Positions 1 to 7,583 of a stretch of DNA of 46,108 nucleotides are shown piece after piece (position 1 is the stretch's first letter; every line of letters begins with the position of its first letter). Origin of the DNA: Actinomycetota bacterium (GTDB taxonomy: Bacteria; Actinomycetota; Thermoleophilia; Gaiellales; Gaiellaceae). A model generated the notes under the pieces. It saw only the letters and a list, made by a program, of their open reading frames with translations, was not told the DNA's origin and did no database searches. Made by a program: the position numbers and the translations under genes. The stretch is from contig VAWW01000056.1 of assembly GCA_005884575.1 (NCBI GenBank), forward strand, positions 1-46,108. The letters run 5' to 3'.

Positions 1-265
1 GATCGTTGACGAAGGAGTCGGCGTAGCGGCCGTTGCCGTGCCTGCCCTCCAGATAGCTCTGCGAAGACGTGTCCGGCCCAAAGAGCGCCGCCATCCCGCC
101 GTCGGAGAGAAACTCGTCGATCGGCAGGCCCTCGTACAGGACCGTCCTGATGTCGCCCGTCTCCGCGGTCGCCGTCTTCGTCAGCCCGACCGGCAGAAGC
201 ACCGCTGCGAGCACCGCGACCGTGACGAAAGACCACAGTTTGCACCGGCTGAATTTGCGACTCAT
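1..265 (-). CDS. Secreted protein of unknown function, N-terminal part (runs off left edge)
   Basis: The reverse strand reads openly from an ATG at 263-265 to the window edge, giving 88 codons. The start is supported by a purine-rich GGAGGGG a few bases upstream. The N-terminus has a basic stretch (MSRKFSRCK) then a hydrophobic segment of about 20 residues ending near TATAET, typical of a Sec signal peptide or a single anchor. The visible mature part is acidic and Gly/Asp-rich and matches no family I recognise. It lies downstream of, and on the same strand as, another small exported protein, separated by a hairpin at 293-343. The C-terminus is outside the window, so no function is assigned. 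Confidence 0.6.
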   Translation of the reverse strand, partial: MSRKFSRCKLWSFVTVAVLAAVLLPVGLTKTATAETGDIRTVLYEGLPIDEFLSDGGMAALFGPDTSSQSYLEGRHGNGRYADSFVND

Positions 266-292
266 CGTCCCCTCCGCTCGACTCCCGACTCG

Positions 293-343
293 CACCCAGA
301 CCCCGGTCGCGAGGACTCCTCCGCGCGACTCGGGGTCTGGGTG
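293..343 (-). terminator. Hairpin between two reverse-strand genes, possible terminator
   Basis: CACCCAGACCCCG at 293-305 is perfectly complementary to CGGGGTCTGGGTG at 331-343, giving a 13-bp GC-rich stem with a 25-nt loop. It lies between the stop of the secreted protein gene (380) and the start of the next reverse-strand gene (265). There is no T-run after the stem on the reverse strand, so a factor-independent terminator is likely but not certain. Confidence 0.45.
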
Positions 344-379
344 CCGACTCACTCTCCTGGGTGGTTCACGCGCCGCCGG

Positions 380-802
380 CTAGACCGTGTAGGTGAAGAC
401 CGTGGACGTGCCGTCCGCCTTGGTGACGACGACCGTCACGGTTGGCCCGATGAGCGGGGCCATGTGATCCGGGCAGCTCGCCGCGGCCGTGGTGATGGTG
501 CCCGAAACGTTCCCGTGGTCCGGCGTGATCGGCCCGGACGATCCGCTGATCTGGCCGGGCGGCTGGTTCCCGCCGTTGTTGGTGCACGTGAACGGGGCGC
601 TGACCGTGATGGTGGCGGTCTGGCTGCCCAGGCCGGAGTAGAAGTAGTTGAGCTGCACAGCTTGCCCTCCGCTCACGCTGACGACCTGAGCCGTGGTGCC
701 ATGGTCCGAAACCTTGAGGTCATCCCCGATCAGGTCGCCGAACGCCACGGTCGGGACGGCCACAGCAGCCAGCAACGCGGTCAACGCGATGAGGCGTTTC
801 AC
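380..802 (-). CDS. Small secreted protein, beta-rich, unknown function
   Basis: The product is 140 residues from a GTG at 802, chosen because GAAGGGGG lies just upstream and the protein then starts with a clean signal peptide (VKRLIALTALLAAVAVPTVA, cleaved near AFG). An upstream in-frame ATG at 907 would bury this signal. The mature part is rich in Val, Thr, Ser and Gly with one Cys pair (FTCTNNGG and ASCPDH), suggesting an extracellular beta-sandwich with a disulphide. I do not recognise a family. It diverges from the response-regulator pair that starts at 1008. Confidence 0.65.
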   Translation of the reverse strand: MKRLIALTALLAAVAVPTVAFGDLIGDDLKVSDHGTTAQVVSVSGGQAVQLNYFYSGLGSQTATITVSAPFTCTNNGGNQPPGQISGSSGPITPDHGNVSGTITTAAASCPDHMAPLIGPTVTVVVTKADGTSTVFTYTV

Positions 803-913
803 GGACGTGCCCCCTTCCCTGTTGAGGGTTATAGCCTTGTGGCTTACAACCCGTGTACCCGAGCCCCGGCCCGGCGAGTCTGGGGTCGACTTCGGGACTT
901 CGCTCACGCGCCA

Positions 914-956
914 GACGTACGTCGCCTCCCCCTGGCTCTACGTGTTTCGACGTAGA
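914..956. promoter_or_regulatory. Two palindromes in a divergent intergenic region
   Basis: The 205-bp gap between the divergent genes at 802 and 1008 holds no gene. It contains GACGTACGTC (914-923, a perfect 10-bp palindrome) and an inverted repeat TCTACGT / ACGTAGA (937-943 and 950-956, 6-nt spacer). Both carry a TACGT core. They are candidate operators for a neighbouring regulator; no experiment or homology supports a specific binder. Confidence 0.3.
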
Positions 957-1007
957 CGCAGGTTGCAGCGAGCGGCATTCGGAGGGAGACTGCCGTGAGG
1001 TTCACCT

Positions 1008-1538
1008 GTGGCAACCGCGGGTCCCATCCTCGTCGTCGACGACGACGCTCTCTTCCGAGCGCTCATTGCGGCGATCCTGAAGCGGTCGGGCTACCGGACA
1101 GTCGAGGCGGCGACGGGCGAGGAGGCGCTCGACTTAGCCGGACGAGAGCGGCCCGAGCTCGTCGTGCTGGATGTTCGTCTTCCCGGAATCTCCGGGCACG
1201 AGGTCTGCCACAGGCTGCGCTCGGGCGACGACGGGCCGCACGTGCTCTTCGTCTCCGGCGAGAGGACCGAGACCTACGATCGGGTGGCGGGACTCCTGGT
1301 CGGGGGCGACGATTACCTCGTCAAGCCGTTCGCCCCCGACGAGCTGTTGGCCCGCGTGCGCGCGCTGATCCGGCGAACGCACGAGACGGCGCCTGTGGGC
1401 CTGACGGGCGACGAGCGCAACCTCGTCCGGCTTCTTCGGCAGGGACTCGGGGCGGGAGAGATCGCGGAGCGCTCGCACGAGACTCCGAAGAGCGTGCTCG
1501 ACCGCGTCGACGAGATCCTTACGAAGCTCGGCGCGTGA
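1008..1538 (+). CDS. Response regulator with intact receiver and degenerate LuxR-type HTH
   Basis: The product is 176 residues from GTG. The receiver domain (about residues 6-120) has all canonical residues: the acidic cluster D11-D12-D13, phospho-acceptor D55 in LVVLDVRLPG, S83 and K106 in VKPF. The C-terminus (about 130-176) is collinear with the LuxR/NarL helix-turn-helix of the next gene but has lost the consensus: ERNLVRLLRQGL is recognisable, while the recognition helix reads ETPKSVLDRVDEIL. It probably receives phosphate but may bind DNA poorly or act through a partner. It lies 4 nt before its paralogue, with no histidine kinase in view. A purine tract (GGAGGG) lies rather far from the start codon. 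Confidence 0.85.
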   Translation: MATAGPILVVDDDALFRALIAAILKRSGYRTVEAATGEEALDLAGRERPELVVLDVRLPGISGHEVCHRLRSGDDGPHVLFVSGERTETYDRVAGLLVGGDDYLVKPFAPDELLARVRALIRRTHETAPVGLTGDERNLVRLLRQGLGAGEIAERSHETPKSVLDRVDEILTKLGA

Positions 1539-1542
1539 AGCT

Positions 1543-2157
1543 ATGGCAGCCGAAGGTAGGCGCCTGGGAACGATTCTGATCGCCGACCACGAGGTGCACT
1601 CGCGGTCGCTTGCCGCCGGTGTCCTCCAGAAAGCGGGCTACGACGTCGTGGAGGCCGACAACGGGAACGACGTGATGGATGCTGCGCGGCGTGAGCTCCC
1701 TCGCCTCGTCATCCTCGAGGTGACCCTCCCCGGACTCTCCGGTTACGAGGTCTGTCACCAGCTGAGGGAGGAGTTCGGGGACGGCCTACCGATCATCCTC
1801 GTCTCAGGCGAGCGGACAGAGCCGTTCGATCAGGTGGCTGGGATCCTCATCGGCGCCGACCATTACATGGTGAAGCCGTTCGCGCCGGGCGAGCTCCTGG
1901 CCCGCGCTAGGCGTCTGGTCCGAAGCAGGACACCGGTCGCACCGCGCGTGGCTTTGAAGCTCACCGCCCGCGAGACCGAGGTGCTCCGCCTCCTGGCGGA
2001 GGGCCTCGAGCAGGAAGAGATCGCCGGCCACCTCTTCATCAGCCGGCGAACCGTGGGCACCCACATCGAGAACATCATGCGGAAGCTCGACGTTCGCAGC
2101 CGCGCGCAGGCGGTAGCGCTTGCCTACCGCGAGGAGCTGGTGAAGAGCTCGGAGTAA
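1543..2157 (+). CDS. NarL/LuxR-type response regulator with atypical receiver (Asp replaced by Glu)
   Basis: The product is 204 residues and a clear tandem paralogue of the preceding gene (shared GERTE..D.VAG and VKPFAP.ELLAR blocks). The receiver is unusual: the phospho-acceptor position holds Glu59 (LVILEVTLPG instead of LDV) and the acidic pair is D15-H16, while S88 and K111 are kept. The C-terminal HTH (about 138-200) is canonical, with LTARETEVLRLLAEG and SRRTVGTHIENIMRKL. Asp-to-Glu at this site can mimic phosphorylation in some regulators, so constitutive or partner-controlled DNA binding is possible. The 4-nt spacing implies co-expression with the other regulator. Confidence 0.88.
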   Translation: MAAEGRRLGTILIADHEVHSRSLAAGVLQKAGYDVVEADNGNDVMDAARRELPRLVILEVTLPGLSGYEVCHQLREEFGDGLPIILVSGERTEPFDQVAGILIGADHYMVKPFAPGELLARARRLVRSRTPVAPRVALKLTARETEVLRLLAEGLEQEEIAGHLFISRRTVGTHIENIMRKLDVRSRAQAVALAYREELVKSSE

Positions 2158-2379
2158 CGCACGATCGTGACGCGTTCGTCAGACGAGAGCCCCGACGCGG
2201 CGGTCGACCCGCTCCACGTCGCGCGGGCGCCCGTCGTGCCGACGTCGTACGTCCGCTGGGTCGACTTCGCATCGAAACGCGTGCGCACCTACTGGTACGA
2301 GCCGCGGCGCGATGAGTTCCCCTTCGTGCGACGGTCTCAGTCGGAGAACCCCGAGCCCGGTCGCTCGAACGGAGGCCAC

Positions 2380-2655
2380 ATGACCGTGTTGAGGAAGCAA
2401 TTCACGGCGACGCTGCAGAAGAGTCCCAACAAGGGCGGCTGGACCTTCGTGGTGATGCCTGATTCTGCCGCATACTTCGGCACTCGCGGTCTCGTGAAGA
2501 TTCGAGGCACAGTGGACGGACATCCCTTCCGGAGCTCTTTCATGGCCATGGGCGACGGCACGCACAAGCTGCCGATCAAGGCAGAGTTGCGCAGAGCGAT
2601 CCGAAAGGAAGACGGCGATACGGTGACCGTCCGCCTGCGCGAGCGGATCGGATAG
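2380..2655 (+). CDS. DUF1905 domain protein
   Basis: The product is 91 residues from the ATG at 2380, chosen because GGAGG lies 5 nt upstream and the family homology starts at once. The protein is essentially one DUF1905 domain: [18 protein letters not shown], the G-T-V-D-G strand turn, and the closing GDTVTVRL. This small beta-barrel domain often occurs alone or with YdeI-like proteins; its function is not established. The frame stays open upstream to a GTG at 2167, but that 71-residue extension does not resemble the family. The 2158-2379 stretch therefore holds no gene I can defend. Confidence 0.75.
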   Translation: MTVLRKQFTATLQKSPNKGGWTFVVMPDSAAYFGTRGLVKIRGTVDGHPFRSSFMAMGDGTHKLPIKAELRRAIRKEDGDTVTVRLRERIG

Positions 2656-2731
2656 ACCGGAGCTGTATCACTCGTACGGGGGACGTTGTCTCGCGGCGAC
2701 AGGACTACGTTCCACTCGAGAGACGGAGCGC

Positions 2732-4333
2732 ATGACGCTCCCACTGGGCCCGCGCGCCGTCGGGTGGAAGGGAGATGAGTTGAAGGTCGGTTCGACGACA
2801 CATCGGTCGCCGCGAAGGCACCTCACCGCGAAGCTTGCCGCGCTGCCCGTCGTGTTCGCGCTCGCGGGCGCGCTCGCCGGGGCGAGCTGGGGCGCAGGCG
2901 CGTACGACCCTGCGACCGACCCGAACTCGGCCGCGGCGACGACGAGCTACCTCGGCGCGCAGGCCTGGTGGAGCGCGGGCTACACCGGCAACGGAATCGA
3001 CGTCGCCGTCATCGACTCCGGCGTGGCGCCGGTCCAAGGCCTGAGCTCGCCGGGCAAGATCCTCTACGGTCCCGACCTCTCGCTCGAGTCGCAGGCGCCG
3101 AATCTCACCAACCTCGACACCTACGGGCACGGGACGTTCATGGCCGGCCTGATCGCGGGACGCGACGACGCGGCGGTCGCGCCGTACGGGGGCGCGCCGG
3201 CGTCGACCTACGTCGGCGTCGCCCCGGACGCGCGGATCGTCAGCCTCAAGGTCGCGACGGCGGACGGCGGCGCCGACGTTTCGCAGGTCATCGCGGCGGT
3301 CGACTGGGTCGTCCAGCACGCACACGACCCCGGCCTGAACATCCGCGTCCTCAACCTCTCGTACGGCACGAACTCAATCCAATCGGCGGGAATCGACCCG
3401 CTCGCGTACGCGCTCGAGCAGGCCTGGAAGCACGGCATCGTCGTCGTGGCCGCCGCGGGCAACACCGGCTACCAGCGTGGCCACAGTGCACCCGGTCTCG
3501 CGGATCCAGCCTACGACGGGTTCGTCATCGCGGCCGGCGGCGCTGACTCTATGGGCACCGCGACGATGAGCGACGACGTCGTCGGCAGCTACTCGGCCAG
3601 TTCTGCAGGCTGCGGCAGCTGCAAGAACCCGGACTTCGTCGCGCCCGGCTCGCACCTCGAGGGTCTGCGCGTGCCGAACTCGTGGCTCGACGCGAACCAT
3701 CCGGAGGGGCTGCTCTCTGACCGGTACTTCCGCGGCAGCGGGACGTCGCAGGCGGCCGCGATCGTCTCGGGCGCTGCGGCCCTCGTGCTCCAGAAGTATC
3801 CCACGATGACGCCGGACGTCGTCAAGCGCTTCTTCGCGTCGAACGCGCTCAAGCTCTCGAGCTTCGACACGCAGGCTCAGGGTGCGGGCGAGATCCGCCT
3901 CGGCGCGATGTTGACGAGGACGCCACCGTCGTCCTCCACGCAGAAGATCGCGCCGGCCACCGGGACCGGCTCGCTCGAGCAGGCGCGCGGGCAGGATCAC
4001 CTGACGCGCGACGGCGTCGTGCTCACGGGCGAGAAGGACATCTTCGGCCAGCCGTTCACCGCGGCCGCGATGGCGAACCTCGAGGCGAGCGGCAGCTCCT
4101 GGTCGGGCGGGGTGTGGAACGGCAGCACCTGGTCCGGGAGCTCTTGGTCAGGCAGCTCCTGGTCAGGCAGCAGCTGGTCGAGCAGCTCCTGGTCGGGCAG
4201 CTCCTGGTCGGGCAGCTCCTGGTCGGGCAGCTCCTGGTCCGGCAGCAGCTGGTCGGGCAGCAGCTGGTCAGGCAGCTCGTGGTCCGGAAGCTCCTGGTCC
4301 GGCAAGAGCTGGGCCGACGCGGGCTGGAGCTAG
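2732..4333 (+). CDS. Secreted S8 (subtilisin-like) serine protease with Trp-rich repeat tail
   Basis: The product is 533 residues from ATG 2732; a TTG at 2780 preceded by GGGAG is a credible alternative start. A signal peptide or anchor (about 31-54) is followed almost directly by the catalytic domain. The triad is visible: D95 (AVIDSGV), H133 (YGHGTFMAGL) and S339 (GSGTSQAAA), with the oxyanion Asn in AAAGNTG. There is no room for a classical I9 propeptide. After a linker the protein ends in 16 pentapeptide units, mostly GSSWS, a tail I associate with actinobacterial S8 proteases. It is predicted to be an extracellular peptidase. GGAG precedes the first start. Confidence 0.9.
   Translation: MTLPLGPRAVGWKGDELKVGSTTHRSPRRHLTAKLAALPVVFALAGALAGASWGAGAYDPATDPNSAAATTSYLGAQAWWSAGYTGNGIDVAVIDSGVAPVQGLSSPGKILYGPDLSLESQAPNLTNLDTYGHGTFMAGLIAGRDDAAVAPYGGAPASTYVGVAPDARIVSLKVATADGGADVSQVIAAVDWVVQHAHDPGLNIRVLNLSYGTNSIQSAGIDPLAYALEQAWKHGIVVVAAAGNTGYQRGHSAPGLADPAYDGFVIAAGGADSMGTATMSDDVVGSYSASSAGCGSCKNPDFVAPGSHLEGLRVPNSWLDANHPEGLLSDRYFRGSGTSQAAAIVSGAAALVLQKYPTMTPDVVKRFFASNALKLSSFDTQAQGAGEIRLGAMLTRTPPSSSTQKIAPATGTGSLEQARGQDHLTRDGVVLTGEKDIFGQPFTAAAMANLEASGSSWSGGVWNGSTWSGSSWSGSSWSGSSWSSSSWSGSSWSGSSWSGSSWSGSSWSGSSWSGSSWSGSSWSGKSWADAGWS
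4091..4330 (+). repeat. 15-nt tandem repeat encoding 16 GSSWS-type pentapeptides
   Basis: Sixteen consecutive 15-nt units run in frame to the protease stop codon. The commonest unit is GGCAGCTCCTGGTCG. Tryptophan is always the fourth residue of the pentad (codon TGG) while the flanking Ser/Gly codons vary (AGC/TCC, TCG/TCC/TCA). The outer units are the most degenerate (GGVWN, GKSWA, DAGWS), consistent with growth of the array by slippage in the middle. Confidence 0.95.
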
Positions 4334-4342
4334 TGGCGCCGC

Positions 4343-6874
4343 ATGAGCGCGACTGAGACGAGCGCCGTGCCCCGGCGAGCGCTCGGCCGCCGGTTTCGTG
4401 TACCGGGGCTGATCGCAGCCGCGGCCGCGGCTGCCGCCGTCCTCTACTACGCCGTCCTCGCCGGTCTCGGGCCGCCGGACGCGCTCGCCATCCCCTGGTG
4501 GGGCCTCGCACTCGCCTTCTTCCTGGCCGAGGCGTTTCCGGTCCACGTCCACTTCCGGAGCGAAGCGCACAGCCTCTCGCTCAGCGAGCTCGCGCTCGTG
4601 CTCGGTCTCTATGCCGCACCGCCCGGCGAGCTGCTGCTCGCCATGCTGCTCGGGACGGGTCTCGCGCTGCTCGTCGTCCGGCGGCAGCGTCCGCTGAAGC
4701 TCGCGTTCAACCTCGCGTCGTTCGCCGTGGCGACGTCCCTCGCCCTGCTCGTTTTCCACGGCTTCCTCACGCTCGGGGACGCGTACGGACCGGCCGGGTG
4801 GGCCGGCGCGGCTGTCGGCGCCGTCGTCTATGCCGTCGCCGGCGTTCTGCTCGTCAGCGCCGTCATCTGGCTCGCGGCCGCCCGCTCGACGGTCGGCGAG
4901 CTCGCGACGCTGATCCGCGTCGCCGTCTGCGGGAGCCTCGCGAGCGGCAGCCTCGCGGTGGCGGCGATCGAGCTCGCGCGCTTCGACGCACGCTCCCTGT
5001 GGGTGCTCGCCGTCCCGGCCGCCGGCACCGCGCTCGCCTTCAGGGCATACACGATCCAGCGTCGGAGGCACGAGCATCTGGAGTTTCTCTACCGGTCGAT
5101 GCGCGCGATGCAGGGCTCGTCCGAGTTCCGGTCGTCGGTCCGCGAGCTGCTCGAGGCCGCTCGGTCGATGCTCTCGGCCGACGTCGCGGAGATCGTGCTG
5201 TTCCCGCGCTCCGCGGAGAAGGGGGCGCTGAGGAGCGTCATCGCGTCCGACGGCGAGATTCTCATGGAGCCGATCGAGCTCGACGAGACGAGCCTCGGTG
5301 CGCTGCAGGCCGTGTCGGCGCAGGAGTCGGCTGCGCTCCTGCCGCGCGGGCGCCGTTCGCACGCGCTCGACGCATACCTCGCCGGACGCGGCTTGAGCGA
5401 TGCGATCGTGACGGCGCTGCACGGCGCGGATCGCGTCTTCGGGATGGCGCTCGTCGGTGATCGCTCGGGCGACGTCGCGACGTTCAACGGCGACGATCGC
5501 AAGCTCTTCGAGACCTTCGCGAGCCACGCCGGCGTGCTGCTCGAGAACGACCGCGTCAAGGAACAGCTCCGCCACCAGGCGTTCCACGACGGTCTCACCG
5601 GGCTGCCGAACCGCCAGCTGTTCGCCGACCAGGTGGGTGCTGCGCTCAGCCGCAGCTTCTCGAGCGGCCGCGCCTCCGTCGTGCTGTTCGTCGATCTCGA
5701 CGACTTCAAGACGATCAATGACACTCTCGGCCACAGCGCGGGCGACTACGTCCTCGTTGCGGTCGCCGAGCGCGTGCGTGCGTCGCTTCGCCCGGGCGAC
5801 CTCGCGGCGCGGCTCGGCGGCGACGAGTTCGCGATCCTCCTCGAGCGGTCCGACCGGGAGGGGGCGGAGATACTCGCGTCGCGTCTCCTCGACGCATTGC
5901 GCATGCCGTTCGTCGTCGAGGGACGGGAGCTGGCCCTCCATGCGAGCATCGGGATCGCCAACGCCGGACCCGCCGACGACGCGGAGGATCTCCTCCGGAA
6001 CGCGGACGTGGCGATGTACTCGGCGAAGACGAACGGCAAGGGCGGCTCCGCGTGGTACGAGCCGGAGATGCACGTCCGGATCCGACGGCGCCAGGAGCTG
6101 GCGAGCGCATTGGAGCGCGCCGTCGACCGCGACGAGCTGGACGTCCATTACCAGCCGATCGTCGCGCTCGCCACTGGCGGGGTCGTCGCTTTCGAGGCGC
6201 TCGCACGCTGGCGGCATCCGGAGCGCGGCCTGGTCCTGCCGGAGACCTTCATCCCGCTCGCCGAGGACACGGGCCTGATGGCGCCGATCGGCCGCGCAAT
6301 CCTGCGCCGCGCCTGCGAGCAGCTGCGGTCTTGGCGGGAGCGCGAGCGCTTTCACGATGAGCTGCGCGTGAGCGTGAACCTCTCGCAGAGCGAGCTCCGG
6401 AGCCCGAACCTGATTGGCGACGTCGAGGAAATCCTCGCGCGGACGTCCGTGCCGCCCGACCGGCTGATCCTCGAGATCACCGAGAGCAGTGCCATGCATG
6501 ATCCGGCGGCGACGATCGAGACGTTGACGAGCCTGCGGCGGCTCGGCGTCCGCTTCGCGCTCGACGACTTCGGCACCGGCTACTCGTCGCTCAGCCACCT
6601 GCGGCAGTTCCCGATCGACATGCTCAAGATCGCGAAGCCGTTCGTCGATCGCATCGACCGCGACGGCGCGGACGGCACATTCGTCGACGCGATCCTCCGG
6701 CTTGCCGCGGCGCTCGACCTCGACGTCGTCGCCGAAGGGATCGAACGGCGCGAGCAGGTCGAGGTGCTGCGTGAGCTCAACTGCGGCCTCGGCCAGGGCT
6801 TCCACTACGCGCGTCCGGCGGCCGTCGCAGACGTGGAGGCGCGCCTCAGCGCCCGCCCGATTCGCGCCGCCTGA
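4343..6874 (+). CDS. Membrane GGDEF-EAL protein (c-di-GMP turnover)
   Basis: The product is 843 residues. The N-terminal ~235 residues contain about seven hydrophobic segments forming a membrane sensor region, followed by a GAF-like region (about 255-405), GGDEF (about 410-570) and EAL (about 585-835). Both enzymatic signatures are intact: R-L-GGDEF near residue 491 with the DGLTGLPNR entry motif, and EALARW near 618, with ITES, DDFGTGYSS (near 741) and AEGIE. It could both synthesise and degrade cyclic di-GMP; which activity dominates cannot be read from sequence. It starts 9 nt after the protease stop, so the two genes may be cotranscribed. Confidence 0.92.
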   Translation: MSATETSAVPRRALGRRFRVPGLIAAAAAAAAVLYYAVLAGLGPPDALAIPWWGLALAFFLAEAFPVHVHFRSEAHSLSLSELALVLGLYAAPPGELLLAMLLGTGLALLVVRRQRPLKLAFNLASFAVATSLALLVFHGFLTLGDAYGPAGWAGAAVGAVVYAVAGVLLVSAVIWLAAARSTVGELATLIRVAVCGSLASGSLAVAAIELARFDARSLWVLAVPAAGTALAFRAYTIQRRRHEHLEFLYRSMRAMQGSSEFRSSVRELLEAARSMLSADVAEIVLFPRSAEKGALRSVIASDGEILMEPIELDETSLGALQAVSAQESAALLPRGRRSHALDAYLAGRGLSDAIVTALHGADRVFGMALVGDRSGDVATFNGDDRKLFETFASHAGVLLENDRVKEQLRHQAFHDGLTGLPNRQLFADQVGAALSRSFSSGRASVVLFVDLDDFKTINDTLGHSAGDYVLVAVAERVRASLRPGDLAARLGGDEFAILLERSDREGAEILASRLLDALRMPFVVEGRELALHASIGIANAGPADDAEDLLRNADVAMYSAKTNGKGGSAWYEPEMHVRIRRRQELASALERAVDRDELDVHYQPIVALATGGVVAFEALARWRHPERGLVLPETFIPLAEDTGLMAPIGRAILRRACEQLRSWRERERFHDELRVSVNLSQSELRSPNLIGDVEEILARTSVPPDRLILEITESSAMHDPAATIETLTSLRRLGVRFALDDFGTGYSSLSHLRQFPIDMLKIAKPFVDRIDRDGADGTFVDAILRLAAALDLDVVAEGIERREQVEVLRELNCGLGQGFHYARPAAVADVEARLSARPIRAA

Positions 6875-6899
6875 GCGGCCGCCGCAGTACGGTTACGCC

Positions 6900-7583
6900 A
6901 TGAGCGCATCAGCGAGGTCGTACAGCACGCGTTTCGAGCTGGACGAAGATCCGATCTCGGAACGCCGGATGTGGATCAACGGCGGAAAGGACGGGATCGA
7001 CTGGGTCGACGTCGTGACGAAGAACGGAGTCGCATACGGAGCGGTGTCCCGCATGGGAGTCGCGGAACGTCGCGCCGAGCAGGGCAACATCGCGTCCGAC
7101 GAATCGGCTCCCGAGGGCGACTACGACGATCCGACGGCAGTGCTCGCGGGCACCTGGGGAAGCAACCAGCACGCGAAGGGCGAGGTGTTCAGCCGGAACC
7201 AGACGGAGGCGTACTTCCAGGAGGTCGAGATCCGCCTGCGCAGCACGATCGAGCCACACCTCTGCACGGGGTACGAGGTGTTCTGGAGATGCCTCAAGAC
7301 GGAGAACGCCTACTCGGAGATCGTCCGCTGGAACGGGAAGCGAGGCGACTTCACGTCACTGGCAAGGCGCATCGGCCCGGAGTACGGGGTCGAGGACGGC
7401 GACCTGGTCGAGGCAACCATCGTCGGCAACGTCCTCAAGGGATTCATCAACGGCGTGGAAGTCATCTCGGCGACGGACGACGTCTTCTCCGAGGGCAGCC
7501 CCGGCATCGGGTTCAACTTCGGCGTCGGCGACACCAACGTCGACCACGGATTCAGGTCCTTCGAGGTCGAGACGAGTTCTTAG
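6900..7583 (+). CDS. Concanavalin/LamG-like fold protein, unknown function
   Basis: The product is 227 residues from ATG 6900; the open frame extends upstream into the EAL gene, but that part is a shadow. No signal peptide or membrane segment is seen, so it is probably cytoplasmic. The alternating strand pattern, EVEIRLRSTIEPHLCTGYEVFWR, the LVEATIVGNVLKGFINGVEV strand pair and the closing GIGFNFGVGDTNVDHGFRSF resemble the jelly-roll of concanavalin-A-like lectin/glucanase domains that test a ligand surface. No catalytic residues can be assigned. Its stop overlaps the stop of the convergent permease by 4 nt (TTAG). Confidence 0.65.
   Translation: MSASARSYSTRFELDEDPISERRMWINGGKDGIDWVDVVTKNGVAYGAVSRMGVAERRAEQGNIASDESAPEGDYDDPTAVLAGTWGSNQHAKGEVFSRNQTEAYFQEVEIRLRSTIEPHLCTGYEVFWRCLKTENAYSEIVRWNGKRGDFTSLARRIGPEYGVEDGDLVEATIVGNVLKGFINGVEVISATDDVFSEGSPGIGFNFGVGDTNVDHGFRSFEVETSS

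Noticed and set aside
2167..2379. N-terminal extension of the DUF1905 protein from GTG 2167
   Set aside because: The extension lacks family similarity, and a GGAGG-ATG pair at 2371-2382 marks a better start; a short separate peptide remains possible but unsupported.
4091..4330. CRISPR-like regular repeat
   Set aside because: The units are contiguous with no spacers, 15 nt long, in frame, and encode a protein tail.
4268..6805. An 845-codon open frame on the reverse strand opposite the GGDEF-EAL gene
   Set aside because: Its protein is Arg/Asp/Glu/His-rich low-complexity sequence with no motif, a typical antisense shadow of high-GC coding DNA; the forward frame has complete domain signatures.
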